NCBI GenBank assembly: GCA_021414005.1
Contig: JAIOPH010000004.1
Span: forward strand, 1-64,000
Length of the DNA stretch: 64,000 nucleotides
Origin: Chthoniobacter sp.
Lineage (GTDB): Bacteria > Verrucomicrobiota > Verrucomicrobiia > Chthoniobacterales > Chthoniobacteraceae
Direction of reading: 5' to 3'
Position numbers and translations under genes: made by a program. The notes below the pieces were generated by a model that was given only the letters and a program-made list of their open reading frames with translations, made no database searches and was not told the DNA's origin. Position 1 is the stretch's first letter; every line of letters starts with the position of its first letter. Positions 17,625 to 27,210 of the stretch are shown in pieces.

Positions 17625-17697
17625 TGGGCTCTTAGGTTTGGGAAACACTCATGGGTTTGGCTCGCGCTTGTCAAATGGGCGGAGGATGTCGAGGATC

Positions 17698-19506
17698 CTA
17701 GTTTGACTTAACCTGCAGCGCTTGCTTGTGGAGGTACCAACCGAGAACGACAATGCCCCAAAGCTTGGTCCAGTGCAGCTTGTTGCCTAGAAAAAGCTGG
17801 CGAAAATCTTCGGTCTGGTGTGTCGTAAACAGGCCTTGCTCCACGGTATGTTGGAGCCCGTCGCGAACGAATGTTTCGAGCGGGCCTCTCATCCAGCGGG
17901 GCATTGGCAGTTCGAAGCCCATTTTCTTGCGCTGATAGATTTCCGTCGGCAACAAGTCGGCGGTCGCTTCGACGAGCAGCGACTTGATCTGGTCCGGCTG
18001 CTCTTTCATCGCGGCGGGCAAGCCGAGGAGAAACTCGACGAGTTCATGATCGAGAAACGGCACACGGACTTCGAGGCTCACGCCCATGCTCATCTGGTCG
18101 GAATCGCGCAGGAGCATGTCGCGCAGGTAGTGGCTGAGTTCGGACCAACTGATGCGCGCGAAGTCATCGTGCAGTTCTGGGCGAAGCTCGATCGGAATGG
18201 CCCGGGGGCTGAGTCCCGCAGTTTGCAGCAGGGCGGAATGCCAGGAGCGGCGCGACCACTGGTCGCAAAGACCCGCGTCCACGGAGCCCGGCAGGTCGGT
18301 GAGGAAATGGCGGCCCTTTTTTAAGCGTAAGGCCAGATCGAGAAGAGGCTGCGGAACCAAAGCCAGATATTTCAGGCGCGGCGCGGCGAGGAACTGCGGA
18401 TAGCCACCGAACAGTTCGTCGCCACCAACCCCGGCAAGCGCGACTTTGAAGCCTTTTTTTGCGACCTGTTGGGCGACGATGTAGGTGTTCACGCCGTCGA
18501 TGGAAGGAAGGTCCATTTTCATGACGGCCTCTTTGACCGTCTCGATCACTTCCTCGGACGAAAGGCGGATCTCGGTGTGATCGGTGTGGTAGCGGTTGGC
18601 GACGCAGCGCGCATACTGGCTCTCGTCGTAGGCGGCATCCTCGAAGCCGACCGAGAAAGTGTGCAGTTCGCGGTGCAGTTCGCGCGCGGCTAGCGCGGTG
18701 ATGACAGAGGAATCAATGCCGCCGCTAAGGAAGCACGCAACCGGCACGTCGGAGAGGATGTGCTGGTGGACAGCGGTCTCCAGCAACTCGCGGGTGCGGC
18801 GGACGAGGGCCGGCCGACCGCCGGGAGGCGCGGTGTTGGGAAAACGCACGGGTGGCCAGTACGGAACGGGTTTCGTTTCCCGTTCGACGCCTACCCGCAA
18901 ATGCGCTCCGACGGGAAGTTCAAACACGTCCGGATAGAGGAGCGTGGAGTGGGGACAGCAGCCCCATTGGAGATACGCGGTGAGGGAATCGCGGGTGCTG
19001 CGCAACCGTCCCTGCAGGGCGATGCTGCGGATTTCCGACGCGAAAACGAAAGCATCCGAACCGCGCCGACAATAAAAGGGCTTGATGCCAAAGCGGTCGC
19101 GGGCCAGCCAGAGTGAGCCATCCGCCTGATCATGGATGGCAAAGGCAAACATCCCTTTGAGCTTTGGCAACATACCTTCGCCCCAATGGCGATAGGCGGC
19201 GAGGAGCGTTTCCGTGTCGCTGGTGCCACTGAAAGTCGCGCCGAGCGCGGCGAGGTCGCGCCGGAGGGCGAGGTGGTTGTAGATTTCGCCGTTAAAGACG
19301 ATCACATTGCCCGTCGCCGGGTCCGTCATCGGCTGAGCGCCGGCGGGTGAAAGATCGAGGATGGCGAGCCGGGTGTGCCCCAGCCAGCAGCGCCGATCTG
19401 CCGATTGCCACGTCCCACGGGAGTCCGGACCGCGATGGCTGAGCAGCGCGAGATCCAGAGGCTGTGCCTCGTTTTGAAATGAGAGTACGCCGGCAATGCC
19501 GCACAT
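17698..19506 (-). CDS. asnB: Glutamine-hydrolysing asparagine synthetase-like amidotransferase
   Basis: I chose the ATG at 19504-19506 so that Cys2 of 'MCGIAGVLSF' becomes the N-terminal nucleophile; this gives 602 residues, a normal AsnB length. The glutaminase domain has 'LSHRGPDSRGTW' and 'NGEIYNHLALRRDL'; the synthetase domain has the PP-loop 'ACFLSGGIDSSVITAL' and 'FKVALAGVGGDELFGGYPQF'. Family reaction: ATP-dependent amide transfer from glutamine to a carboxylate. In exopolysaccharide loci such proteins often amidate uronic acids rather than make asparagine. It heads the minus-strand operon with GT and methyltransferase genes, and a second copy is at 39590, so a glycan role is more likely than amino-acid synthesis. 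Confidence 0.85.
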   Translation of the reverse strand: MCGIAGVLSFQNEAQPLDLALLSHRGPDSRGTWQSADRRCWLGHTRLAILDLSPAGAQPMTDPATGNVIVFNGEIYNHLALRRDLAALGATFSGTSDTETLLAAYRHWGEGMLPKLKGMFAFAIHDQADGSLWLARDRFGIKPFYCRRGSDAFVFASEIRSIALQGRLRSTRDSLTAYLQWGCCPHSTLLYPDVFELPVGAHLRVGVERETKPVPYWPPVRFPNTAPPGGRPALVRRTRELLETAVHQHILSDVPVACFLSGGIDSSVITALAARELHRELHTFSVGFEDAAYDESQYARCVANRYHTDHTEIRLSSEEVIETVKEAVMKMDLPSIDGVNTYIVAQQVAKKGFKVALAGVGGDELFGGYPQFLAAPRLKYLALVPQPLLDLALRLKKGRHFLTDLPGSVDAGLCDQWSRRSWHSALLQTAGLSPRAIPIELRPELHDDFARISWSELSHYLRDMLLRDSDQMSMGVSLEVRVPFLDHELVEFLLGLPAAMKEQPDQIKSLLVEATADLLPTEIYQRKKMGFELPMPRWMRGPLETFVRDGLQHTVEQGLFTTHQTEDFRQLFLGNKLHWTKLWGIVVLGWYLHKQALQVKSN

Positions 19507-19643
19507 GAAGAGAAGGAGTCGCGAATATGCTGAAGCGCCGTTAAATAGCAACCGTCGCCGTCCACCCTGACTACCAGAACGTGCGTTGCCAGACGCCGTG
19601 CGGCCGACTCTCGCGCCAAATAGTAAGGGGCATGGAACCGGCT

Positions 19644-19669
19644 TTGACTTCGGGGGAAGTAGATATAAT
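19644..19669 (+). promoter_or_regulatory. Near-consensus promoter of the fibre-like gene, almost leaderless
   Basis: TTGACT (19644-19649) and a perfect TATAAT (19664-19669) precede the ATG at 19681. The spacer is only 14 bases, shorter than the usual 16-18. The -10 box ends 11 bases before the start codon, so transcripts would have only about five untranslated bases, and no Shine-Dalgarno sequence is visible. The perfect -10 in a clean divergent spacer makes a promoter likely, but the short spacer tempers the call. Confidence 0.45.
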
Positions 19670-20540
19670 TTTTACACCTTATGCTTTTCTCGCTGCTCCG
19701 TATTTTCGGGTTGTCTGCATTCTTCCTCCTCGGGGCTCTTCAGGCGCAGGTGCCGCAACTGCTCAATTTTCAAGGTCGCATCGCCGTGGCGGGGGTGAAT
19801 TTCGACAGCACCGCCGCAGGTCATGCCGGCCAGTTCAAGTTCGCCCTTGTGGATGGCGCGAATCCGCCGGTTATATATTGGAGCAACGACGGTAGTCTCA
19901 CCGGGCAGACCACGGCCAATGCGCCCACCGCGTCCGTGGCGCTGCCCGTGGTTAGAGGTCTTTACTCCGTAATGCTGGGAGATGCCACGCTGGCGAATAT
20001 GACCGCCATCCCGGCCAGCGTCTTCAGCAGCCATGCCGATGTCCGGCTGAGGGTGTGGTTCGACGACGGGATCAATGGATTTCAACTCCTTGTGCCCGAT
20101 CAACGGATTGCTGCGGTCGGCTATGCGGTCATGGCGGGTAACGCCGCCGTCGCCCAAACAGTGGTGGATGGGGCGATTACCTCGGCCAAGCTGGCGGATG
20201 GTTCTGTGAGCAGTGCGAAGCTGGCACCCGATATTGCTATCAATGGCACCACGCCCAGCGCCTTGGGGCTGGCGCTGTTCGGGACTCCAGACGCGACATC
20301 GGCGCGCATCGCCTTGGGCCTGGGCTCGCTGGCCCTGCAGGACTCCACGACCATCAAACTAGTGCCGCAGACCGTTCCGCTGAACCCGGCCGAGGGGTGG
20401 CTCTATGCCGACAGCACCACGCATGGTTTATTCTACTACAACGGGACCGCATGGACGCAGCCCTACACCACACCCGCCGGACTCCTCACTGCGCTACAGG
20501 GCGTGGCGGGTACGGGATCCGGTCTCGACGCGGACCTCTT

Positions 20541-21413
20541 GCGGGGCACGACGCCGAGCGGTTTGGGTCTGTCCTTGCTGGGTGCCGCCGACGCGGCGTC
20601 CGGGCGAACGGCCTTGGGACTGGGCCCGGTGGCGACGGTGCCAGGCACTCCGGGGACCTTTGGCCTGACGATGCTGGGAACCGTTGATGCGTCGGCCGGG
20701 CGCACCGCGCTGGGTCTGGGCTCGCTGGCGCTGCAGAATTCCACCGCGATCACGACGCCACTTGGCGTGCCTGCCGGCACGGCAGGCCGGAATCACCACT
20801 GACCAAGAGACATTGGAATTTACCGCCGGGGACTTAAATGGTGCCAGCCCGAAACTGAAGCTCTCGGCCACGGGGGTCAAAATCGGCGATGGAACGGAGA
20901 TCACCTCAACCGGGGCCACTGGAGCTGCCTTACTGGCCACCGCTACCACCACTGCGGCGCGCACGGCGCTGGGCTTGGGATCGCTGGCGGTTCAGGACGC
21001 GACAACGATCAAGCTGGTGCCGCAGGCCGCGCCGACGAACCCAGTCGAAGGGTGGCTCTACGCTGATCCCGTCACGCATGGTTTGTTCTACTACAACGGG
21101 ACCGCTTGGATTCAGCCGTTCTTTCAGGGTGCGACAGGCGTAGGCTCGGGACTGGACGCGGATCTGGTGCGGGGCACGACGCCGAGCGGTTTGGGTCTCT
21201 CCTTGCTCGGTGTCGCAGACGCGGCGTCCGGGCGAACGGCCTTGGGACTGGGGCCGGTGGCGACGGTGCCAAGCACTCCGGGGACCTTTGGCCTGACGAT
21301 GCTGGGAACCGTTGATGCGTCGGCCGGGCGCACCGCGCTGGGTCTGGGCTCGCTGGCGCTGCAGAATTCCACCGCGATCACGACGCCACTTGGCGTGCCT
21401 GCCGGCACGGCAG
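20541..21413 (+). repeat. Pair of ~245-base near-identical tandem segments (20541-20785 and 21169-21413)
   Basis: The two copies begin GCGGGGCACGACGCCGAGCG and run to the same 'GGCACGGCAG' end; their starts are 628 bases apart. They encode the same modules ('GLGLSLLG', 'ADAASGRTALGLGPVATVP', 'TFGLTMLGTVDASAGR', 'LALQNSTAITTPLGV'). After the shared part, copy two has an 83-base continuation which copy one lacks, joining directly to 'gccgg(g/a)atcacc'. Unequal recombination or replication slippage in a repetitive gene explains this. Confidence 0.8.
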
Positions 21414-23229
21414 CATTCTATTACGGCCTGCTGGATTTCTACCGCGGTGGGAAAGTCATGCGTTTCGATCCCCAAGTGGGAGGAAATGGCACGAGGGCCG
21501 GGATCACCACCGACCAGGCGACGTTGGAATTTACCGCCGGGGACGTAAATGGAGCCGGCCCGAAACTGAAGCTCTCTGCTACGGGGGTCAAAATCGGCGA
21601 TGGAACGGAGATCACGTCAACCGGGGTTACGGGAGCCGCCTTGGTCGCCACCACCACGGCCAGCGCGGCGCGCGCGGCGCTGGGTTTGGGGCCGCTGGCG
21701 ATTGAGCAAGGCACCCCGGGGGCCTTTGGCCTCACCATGCTCGGGACCGCTGACGCGCCGGCGGGGCGCGCGGCACTGGGTTTGGGCTCGCTCGCGCTGC
21801 AAGATTCCGCAGCGGTCGCGGCGGGGCGCCTGGAGCTCGTGCCGCAGGCCGCTCCGCCGAACCCAGCCGAGGGGTGGCTCTACTTGGACAGCACCACCCA
21901 CGGTTTGTACTATTACAACGGAACTGCTTGGATTCAGCCCTACTCGAACGACACCTTCACGGGAGTTCTGCCCACCGTGGCTCTCAATGAGAACGTCGCG
22001 GGACAGAAGGCCGCCGTCGCCCTTGCCTCCTACCAGGACGACCCGGCACACAGCCTCCTGAGTCTGGGCATCAACCTCACTTCGAGCCCCTCCGGAACCA
22101 CAACCATTCAAAGTGGCTTGGCGTGGGGTTTGGCCTTGGAAAACAATTTCACGAATGCGCAAGGCGGGTCGAATCACGAATTTTACCTCATGGACGGCGG
22201 GAGCCATCGGCCGTTTGGGGTGAACTGGTCGCAACCGGTCAGCGGGAACGTGAGTATCGTGGCGGGAAACGTATCATGCCCCAGTCCGCATGGGCTAACC
22301 GCAGGCCAGCAATTTCAGTTTTCGTCGCTGGTCGGGGCCAGCGGGGTGTCTCCGGGAACGGACTACTTTGTTCTTCCAGGGGGCCTGACGGCGACCCAGT
22401 TCACCTTTTCCACATCCCAAGGCGGATCGGCCAACGACGGCTCGGCGACCAGTGGCACATGGCAGCGTGGCGGACACGGATCCGCTTATTTCGGGGTGCC
22501 AGCATTAGTCTCAGTGAGTGACTACACGAATGCCGCATACGGTGGAATGACCTTCGTTGTGAGGAACACCAAGGAGTCGAACCCGGCGGTGCTTCTGATC
22601 GAAAACAGCGGTGCCGGCGTGGGAAAGAAAGCGCTGCTGCAAATGGGCTACCCCGGACTGACGCTGCAATATGACCCACAGAACACGGGTGCCGACGAAT
22701 TCAATCTGAAGACGATTGACACCCATGTCTTGTGGAAGGACGTAGGCGGGCACATCGGGCTGGGCATTGATCTCAACGCAGGCATCGAACTCGGGGCAAA
22801 GGTCGAAGTCGGCGGGCAGTTTGCCGTGGCTACCGGCACGGAAGAGGCACCAACCTACACCTTCCACGGTGATCTTGACACGGGTTTCTATTCGATTGGT
22901 GCCAACCGGGTCGGCGTGTCCCTCGGGGGAACTCAGGCGGCGGCATTTTTTGACAATATCTTCGATTTGTTTCGCGGCGGCAAAAGGATACGCTTTGATC
23001 CACAGGTCGGCGGCGGCGGCACGAGGGCCGGCATCACCACTGATCAGGCGACGCTGGAGTTTACTGCCGGGAACCTAAACGGCTCCGTTCCAAAGTTTAA
23101 GCTCTCCGCGACGGGCGTCTCCATCGGCGGTGGCACGGAGATCGCCTCGTCGGGCGCGACCGGTGCGGCCTTGGTGGAGGCGGCGACTCCGGGTTCGGCG
23201 CGTACGGCGTTGGGCTTGGGGTCACTGGC

Positions 23230-23829
23230 GACCCAGGATTCCACGGCTATCCAACTGGTGCCACAAGGCGCGCCGGCCAACCCGGTGGAAGGATGGATTT
23301 ACGCCGACAGTACCACGCATGGGTTGGCCTACTACAACGGGACGGCTTGGACGCAGCCGTATACCAGCCCGGCTGGCTTGCTCGCCGCACTCCAAAATAT
23401 TGGTGGCAGTGGCTCGGGATTGGACGCGGATTTGGTTCGCGGCACGACGCCCAGCGTGTTTGGGTTGGCACTCCTCGGGGTCGCCGACGCCGGAGCCAGT
23501 CGCACGGCGCTGGGGCTAGGCTCACTGGCGCTACAGGATTCCATGACGATAAAACTGGAACCGCGAGGCGCGCCGGCCAACCCAGTCGAAGGATGGATTT
23601 ATGCCGACAGTACCACGCATGGGTTGACCTACTACAACGGAACAGCTTGGACGCAGCCGTACACCAGCCCGGCTGGCCTGCTCGCCGCACTCCAGAGCGT
23701 GGGTGGTAGTGGCTCGGGACTAGACGCGGATTTAGTGCGCGGCACGACACCCAGCGTGTTTGGTTTGGCACTCCTCGGGGTTGCCGACGCCGGGGCCGGT
23801 CGTACGGCGCTGGGGCTGGGTCCGGTGGC
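23230..23829 (+). repeat. Two tandem 300-base repeats within the fibre-like gene
   Basis: Bases 23230-23529 and 23530-23829 are two in-frame units of exactly 300 bases (100 residues), with the shared 'GAPANPVEGWIYADSTTHGL' lying 300 bases apart in the two. They differ at scattered, mostly synonymous positions, meaning that the units have diverged under selection for protein sequence. Variants of the same unit also occur near 20390, 21047 and 21870. Confidence 0.8.
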
Positions 23830-24941
23830 CACGGTCCAAGGCATTCCAGGTGCTCTGGGTTTGACCCTCCTCGGCACGACCGACGCGGCGGCCGGGCGTA
23901 CAGCGTTAGGTTTAGGCTCCTTGGTTACCCAAAGTGCGGATGCAGTAGCCATCACCGGGGGAACGATCAGCGGGCTCGGCAGCTTGGGCGTTTCCACGGG
24001 CCCTCTCCTCGCCGATTCTCCGGTAACGCTTGCTTCCGCTTGGAACGCTCCTGCCGTGGTCTTTACGGCACTGAAAATCGATGTCACCGATACGACCAGT
24101 GCCGCCGGGAGTCTGCTCCAAGACTGGCAGGTGGGTGGAATGAGTAAACTAGGGTTGCGCAAGGATGGAACGTTACTCGGCCCGACCAATACGACCGAAT
24201 TGGCGCTTGAGGCCGGCGGGTTTGGACGTCTGTCTTACGCGGGATTGCCCGTGGTCAGTTGGAACCAAACCGCTGGCTGGATGTTTGGCAGTAGCATCCC
24301 GATGAGTTGGAACAACGATTTGATACTTGGGCGCGATGGGGCGGCAACGCTGCAACTCGGCCAGGACGCGGCCACCACCATCCCGCAAACCCTCAAAGCG
24401 CACGACGGGGTCGGAACGGACAAAGACGGAGCCGACGTCACCCTCGCCGGCGGGAGCGGCACCGGCACCGGCAGAGGCGGCGCTGTGCAGACTGCCACGG
24501 CCCTGAGCGGCGCGACCGGTGGAACTCAAGGCGCGCTTTCGACCCGCACCTACCAGAGTGCCAGGCCGACGATACTCACTGACTCTGCCGCCACGACCAT
24601 TGCCTCGATCACGCTGGCCAACGGGAAACATCTCGGCGGTCGGCTCCTCGTGACCGTGGCGGCGGAGGACACCACCGATTTTCAAGTCCATTCGGCGACC
24701 TTGGTCTTCAGCGCAGTGAACCAAGGCGGTGTCGTGGTGGCCAACATCAGCGCCGAAAGTAGTGCGACCGATGCCTTTACTGCAGGGACCTTGACCACCG
24801 CGTGGACCATCGTGCAGAATGGCGCGGCGGTGAATATCAAATGCAACGCGGCATCTTCGCTCACGGGTGCGGTGCTGACATGTAAATGGATCGCCGACCT
24901 CAACTCGAACGATCCAGCGGTCGTCACTCCGCAGTGATTGT

Positions 24942-25862
24942 ATGAAATTTCGCAACGGGCTTTTTCTCGCAGCTATCGTCGCCGGCACCCTGCCGCTCGG
25001 CGCGCAATCCACCAGCGTCAGCTACTCGATCGAACCCGCTGGGTTCGATCCCAGCGGTGGACGAGCGGCTTCCTCCGATTATTCCCACCAGAGTGGGGTC
25101 AGCGCCTTGGGAGCTTTGGGCACCTCGGCGGACTACCAAATCAAAGCAGGCTATACTTTCCAACCCTACGACATCATCGGATTGGTTGCGAACTCCGCCG
25201 CTCCCACTGTGGATGAAGGGGCCACGCTGCAATTGGCCGCCTGGCAATTCCTTGACGACGCGACTTTTCTGGCCGTTTCGCCAAACCTCGTGACGTGGAG
25301 TGTTGCCAGCGCTGTGGTGGGCGTTGTCCCACTTTCCGTAATCGACGCCAACGGAGTGACCACGGCCCAGCCGGTTTACGTGGACAGTCCGGCCACGGTT
25401 CAAGCGTCGCTTGCCGGTTTTAGCGGCAACGTGAATGTAATTGTCAGGAACGTCGTCACGGACAATTTCGGGGCCTACGCCGGAGACACCATCGACGACG
25501 CCTGGCAGGTGCAATACTTCGGGCAAAACAATCCGAACGCCGGGCCCACCGTGGACTTCAGTCACACGGGGCAGCCGAACCTTTTCAAATACCTCGCTGG
25601 CCTAAATCCTCTCGATCCCAACGCGCGCTTCACCGTTGCCATCGCCCCCTTTTCCGGCCTGCCAGAACCGAAGACGGTGATCTTTGGCCCGCTCGCCGAT
25701 GGCCGCACTTACACCGTCACCTATAAAACCGACCTCGACGCTGCGGTTTGGCTGCCCCTCAGTGGCGCGACCTTTACCGACGCCAACCAGCAACGGACTG
25801 TGATCGACCCGGCACCCAGCGTTCCGCGCAGATATTACCGCGTGGAAATCACCAAGCCGTAG
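24942..25862 (+). CDS. Secreted protein, partner of the fibre-like gene
   Basis: A 306-residue protein with a signal peptide (NGLFLAAIVAGTLPLGAQST). The middle contains 'DTIDDAWQVQYFGQNNPNAG' followed by 'GQPNLFKYLAGLNPLDPNAR', a Verrucomicrobia-style Asp-rich linker (D-x-x-x-D-x-W-Q) that precedes a small C-terminal beta-rich domain ending 'RRYYRVEITKP'. No enzymatic motif is visible. It starts four bases after the fibre-like gene stop, so the two are one operon and the partner may help display or anchor the fibre. Function unknown. Confidence 0.7.
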   Translation: MKFRNGLFLAAIVAGTLPLGAQSTSVSYSIEPAGFDPSGGRAASSDYSHQSGVSALGALGTSADYQIKAGYTFQPYDIIGLVANSAAPTVDEGATLQLAAWQFLDDATFLAVSPNLVTWSVASAVVGVVPLSVIDANGVTTAQPVYVDSPATVQASLAGFSGNVNVIVRNVVTDNFGAYAGDTIDDAWQVQYFGQNNPNAGPTVDFSHTGQPNLFKYLAGLNPLDPNARFTVAIAPFSGLPEPKTVIFGPLADGRTYTVTYKTDLDAAVWLPLSGATFTDANQQRTVIDPAPSVPRRYYRVEITKP

Positions 25863-25891
25863 GATCGGCGAAACCGGCGCACCCTCCTACG
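25858..25891. terminator. Possible bidirectional terminator between convergent genes
   Basis: An inverted repeat CGTAGGA (25858-25864) / TCCTACG (25885-25891) with a 20-base interior that itself contains CGG...CCG. It overlaps the stop codon region of the plus-strand secreted protein and the end of the minus-strand GT4 gene. No T-run follows on either side, so it is only a weak call. Confidence 0.3.
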
Positions 25892-27038
25892 CTTCGTGCA
25901 AAACTTGCCGATAGAGATCCGCGTGCTGACGAGCCACCACCTCCGGCCCCATGACCGCGAAGATTTTTCGGCGTGTCTCCTCGCGTTCGGGAAAGGCACC
26001 TTGCTGGAGAGCCCTGAGCATCGCCGCCGAAAGAGCCGCGGCGTCCTCCTGCGGGACCACGGTGCCATTGCCAAAGAGCCGCACATTTTCCGCGAGTGCC
26101 GTGCCTTCGGTTACAATGCCGTGCGTGCCCACCACCAGCGCCTCGATAAGCTGGTTGCCAAACATTTCCTCCCGCGAGGGAGCCACCAGCGCCGTCGCCC
26201 GCGCGAGCTGCCGAGCTACTTCCAGCGCCGGGAGAATTCCGTGAAAAACCACGCGTTCGCCCATCAGCGCTGTGAGTCGCTCTTTTACCCGAATCTCGTA
26301 TTCGGCAGTGGCACCGGGCTGGTCGCCGAAGACCCAGAGGCGCACGTCCGGAAAAATTCGCCGCACTTCAGTCAGGGCGTTGGCGATGAGGTCCAGCCCC
26401 TTGCGATGTACCGGTGTGCCAATAAAGACGAGCAGGCGCGGCTCTTTCTCGGTGCGAATCTCCGCGAGGCGCGGGTCGAAGGTGTTGGGGATGCGGTGGA
26501 GCGTCAGGCGCGGAAATTCCCGATGCAGCGCCTCGGCCACATACGCGCTTTTGGCGATGACGTGGCGGGCCCGGTGCAAGGCGAACCGCTCCGTGAATTT
26601 GACGATGGTGTCGCGCGAAATAAGGCGCGGCGGCACCACGGCGTTAATGATGAAAAAGAGCCCCTGCGCGGTGATGACGTTGGGCCGCCGTGTGTGCTGT
26701 GCGGCCAGCGCGTAGCAGTCCTCGGTGCCGTGGGCATGCACGAGATCGGGCCGCAGCGCGAGGGTGCGGGCGGCGATGCGCCGGGTGTCGAAATAAAACA
26801 GCGTGGCGGAGCGCATCCGATCCGGCGCGGCGACGAAATGCACCGGGATGCCTTCAATGACCGTCTCGTGGTCCCGCGTCGCGCCGGGGAGTTGCACGAC
26901 CAGTTCCGGCTCGATGTCGCCGTGCGCGCGCTGAGCCAGCGCCAGATTCAGCACCCAGCGGCCCGGATGACACGGGATTTTCCCGAAATTTGGATGCGCT
27001 TCGGGAATCGGCAGGTTGCACAGGTGAACGACTCTCAT
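25887..27038 (-). CDS. Glycosyltransferase family 4
   Basis: A 383-residue GT-B protein starting 'MRVVHLCNLPIPEAHPNFG'. Acceptor-domain feature: 'LVHAHGTEDCYALAAQH'. Donor-domain features: 'LLVFIGTPVHRKGLDLIANAL' (phosphate-binding H-R-K-G), 'DVRLWVFGDQPG' and 'APSREEMFGNQLIEALVVG' with an E-x7-E type motif. It is alone on the minus strand between two plus-strand blocks. Sugar specificity unknown. Confidence 0.85.
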   Translation of the reverse strand: MRVVHLCNLPIPEAHPNFGKIPCHPGRWVLNLALAQRAHGDIEPELVVQLPGATRDHETVIEGIPVHFVAAPDRMRSATLFYFDTRRIAARTLALRPDLVHAHGTEDCYALAAQHTRRPNVITAQGLFFIINAVVPPRLISRDTIVKFTERFALHRARHVIAKSAYVAEALHREFPRLTLHRIPNTFDPRLAEIRTEKEPRLLVFIGTPVHRKGLDLIANALTEVRRIFPDVRLWVFGDQPGATAEYEIRVKERLTALMGERVVFHGILPALEVARQLARATALVAPSREEMFGNQLIEALVVGTHGIVTEGTALAENVRLFGNGTVVPQEDAAALSAAMLRALQQGAFPEREETRRKIFAVMGPEVVARQHADLYRQVLHEA

Positions 27039-27166
27039 GACGGTAATTTCACAATGTTGAATTCCGCTGCGGAGCGCGTCGATGGGAATTGTCGGCTAGA
27101 TCGGCAGGGCCGTCGCCACGCCAACGGAGGCGTCGGCGCTGTCAATACCGTTCCGCGAGGAGGATG

Positions 27167-27198
27167 TTGACAAAATTTCTGGTTCGGCAATCTATACG
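27167..27198 (+). promoter_or_regulatory. Possible promoter of the 27.2-30.6 kb operon
   Basis: A perfect TTGACA at 27167-27172 lies 20 bases before TATACG (27193-27198), or 18 before an overlapping TCTATA. It is followed after a few bases by the TTG start at 27211. The -35 is perfect but spacing to the best -10 is long. A short ATG frame at 27164 across it stops after 16 codons and is not considered a gene. Confidence 0.3.
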
Positions 27199-27210
27199 GC
27201 CTTTTTCCAA

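Larger units (their letters stand above)
19681..24937 (+). pseudogene. Giant repetitive secreted fibre-like protein, broken by an internal frameshift
   Basis: The N-terminus is a clear signal peptide (FGLSAFFLLGALQAQV). The region 'LLNFQGRIAVAGVNF', 'WFDDGINGFQLLVPDQRIAA' and 'GAITSAKLADGSVSSAKL' resembles the head of large Verrucomicrobia surface proteins. Many modules follow: 'EGWLYADSTTHGLFYYNG' recurs about five times (with variants) and 'ADAASGRTALGLG' many times. The C-terminal part ('LILGRDGAATLQLGQDAA', 'DKDGADVTLAGGSGTG') is phage tail-fibre-like. The frame is open from 19681 to 20802; translation from about 20790 continues in another frame to 24937. Against the second repeat copy, 83 bases (not a multiple of three) are missing at 20785/20786, which causes the frameshift. 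As written the gene is broken, or the assembly collapsed the repeat. A 711-base period there would be in frame. Confidence 0.6.

Noticed and set aside
19681..24937. Tail-fibre-like modules as sign of a prophage
   Set aside because: No other phage gene is near, the protein begins with a signal peptide, and a secreted partner follows; a surface protein is more likely.
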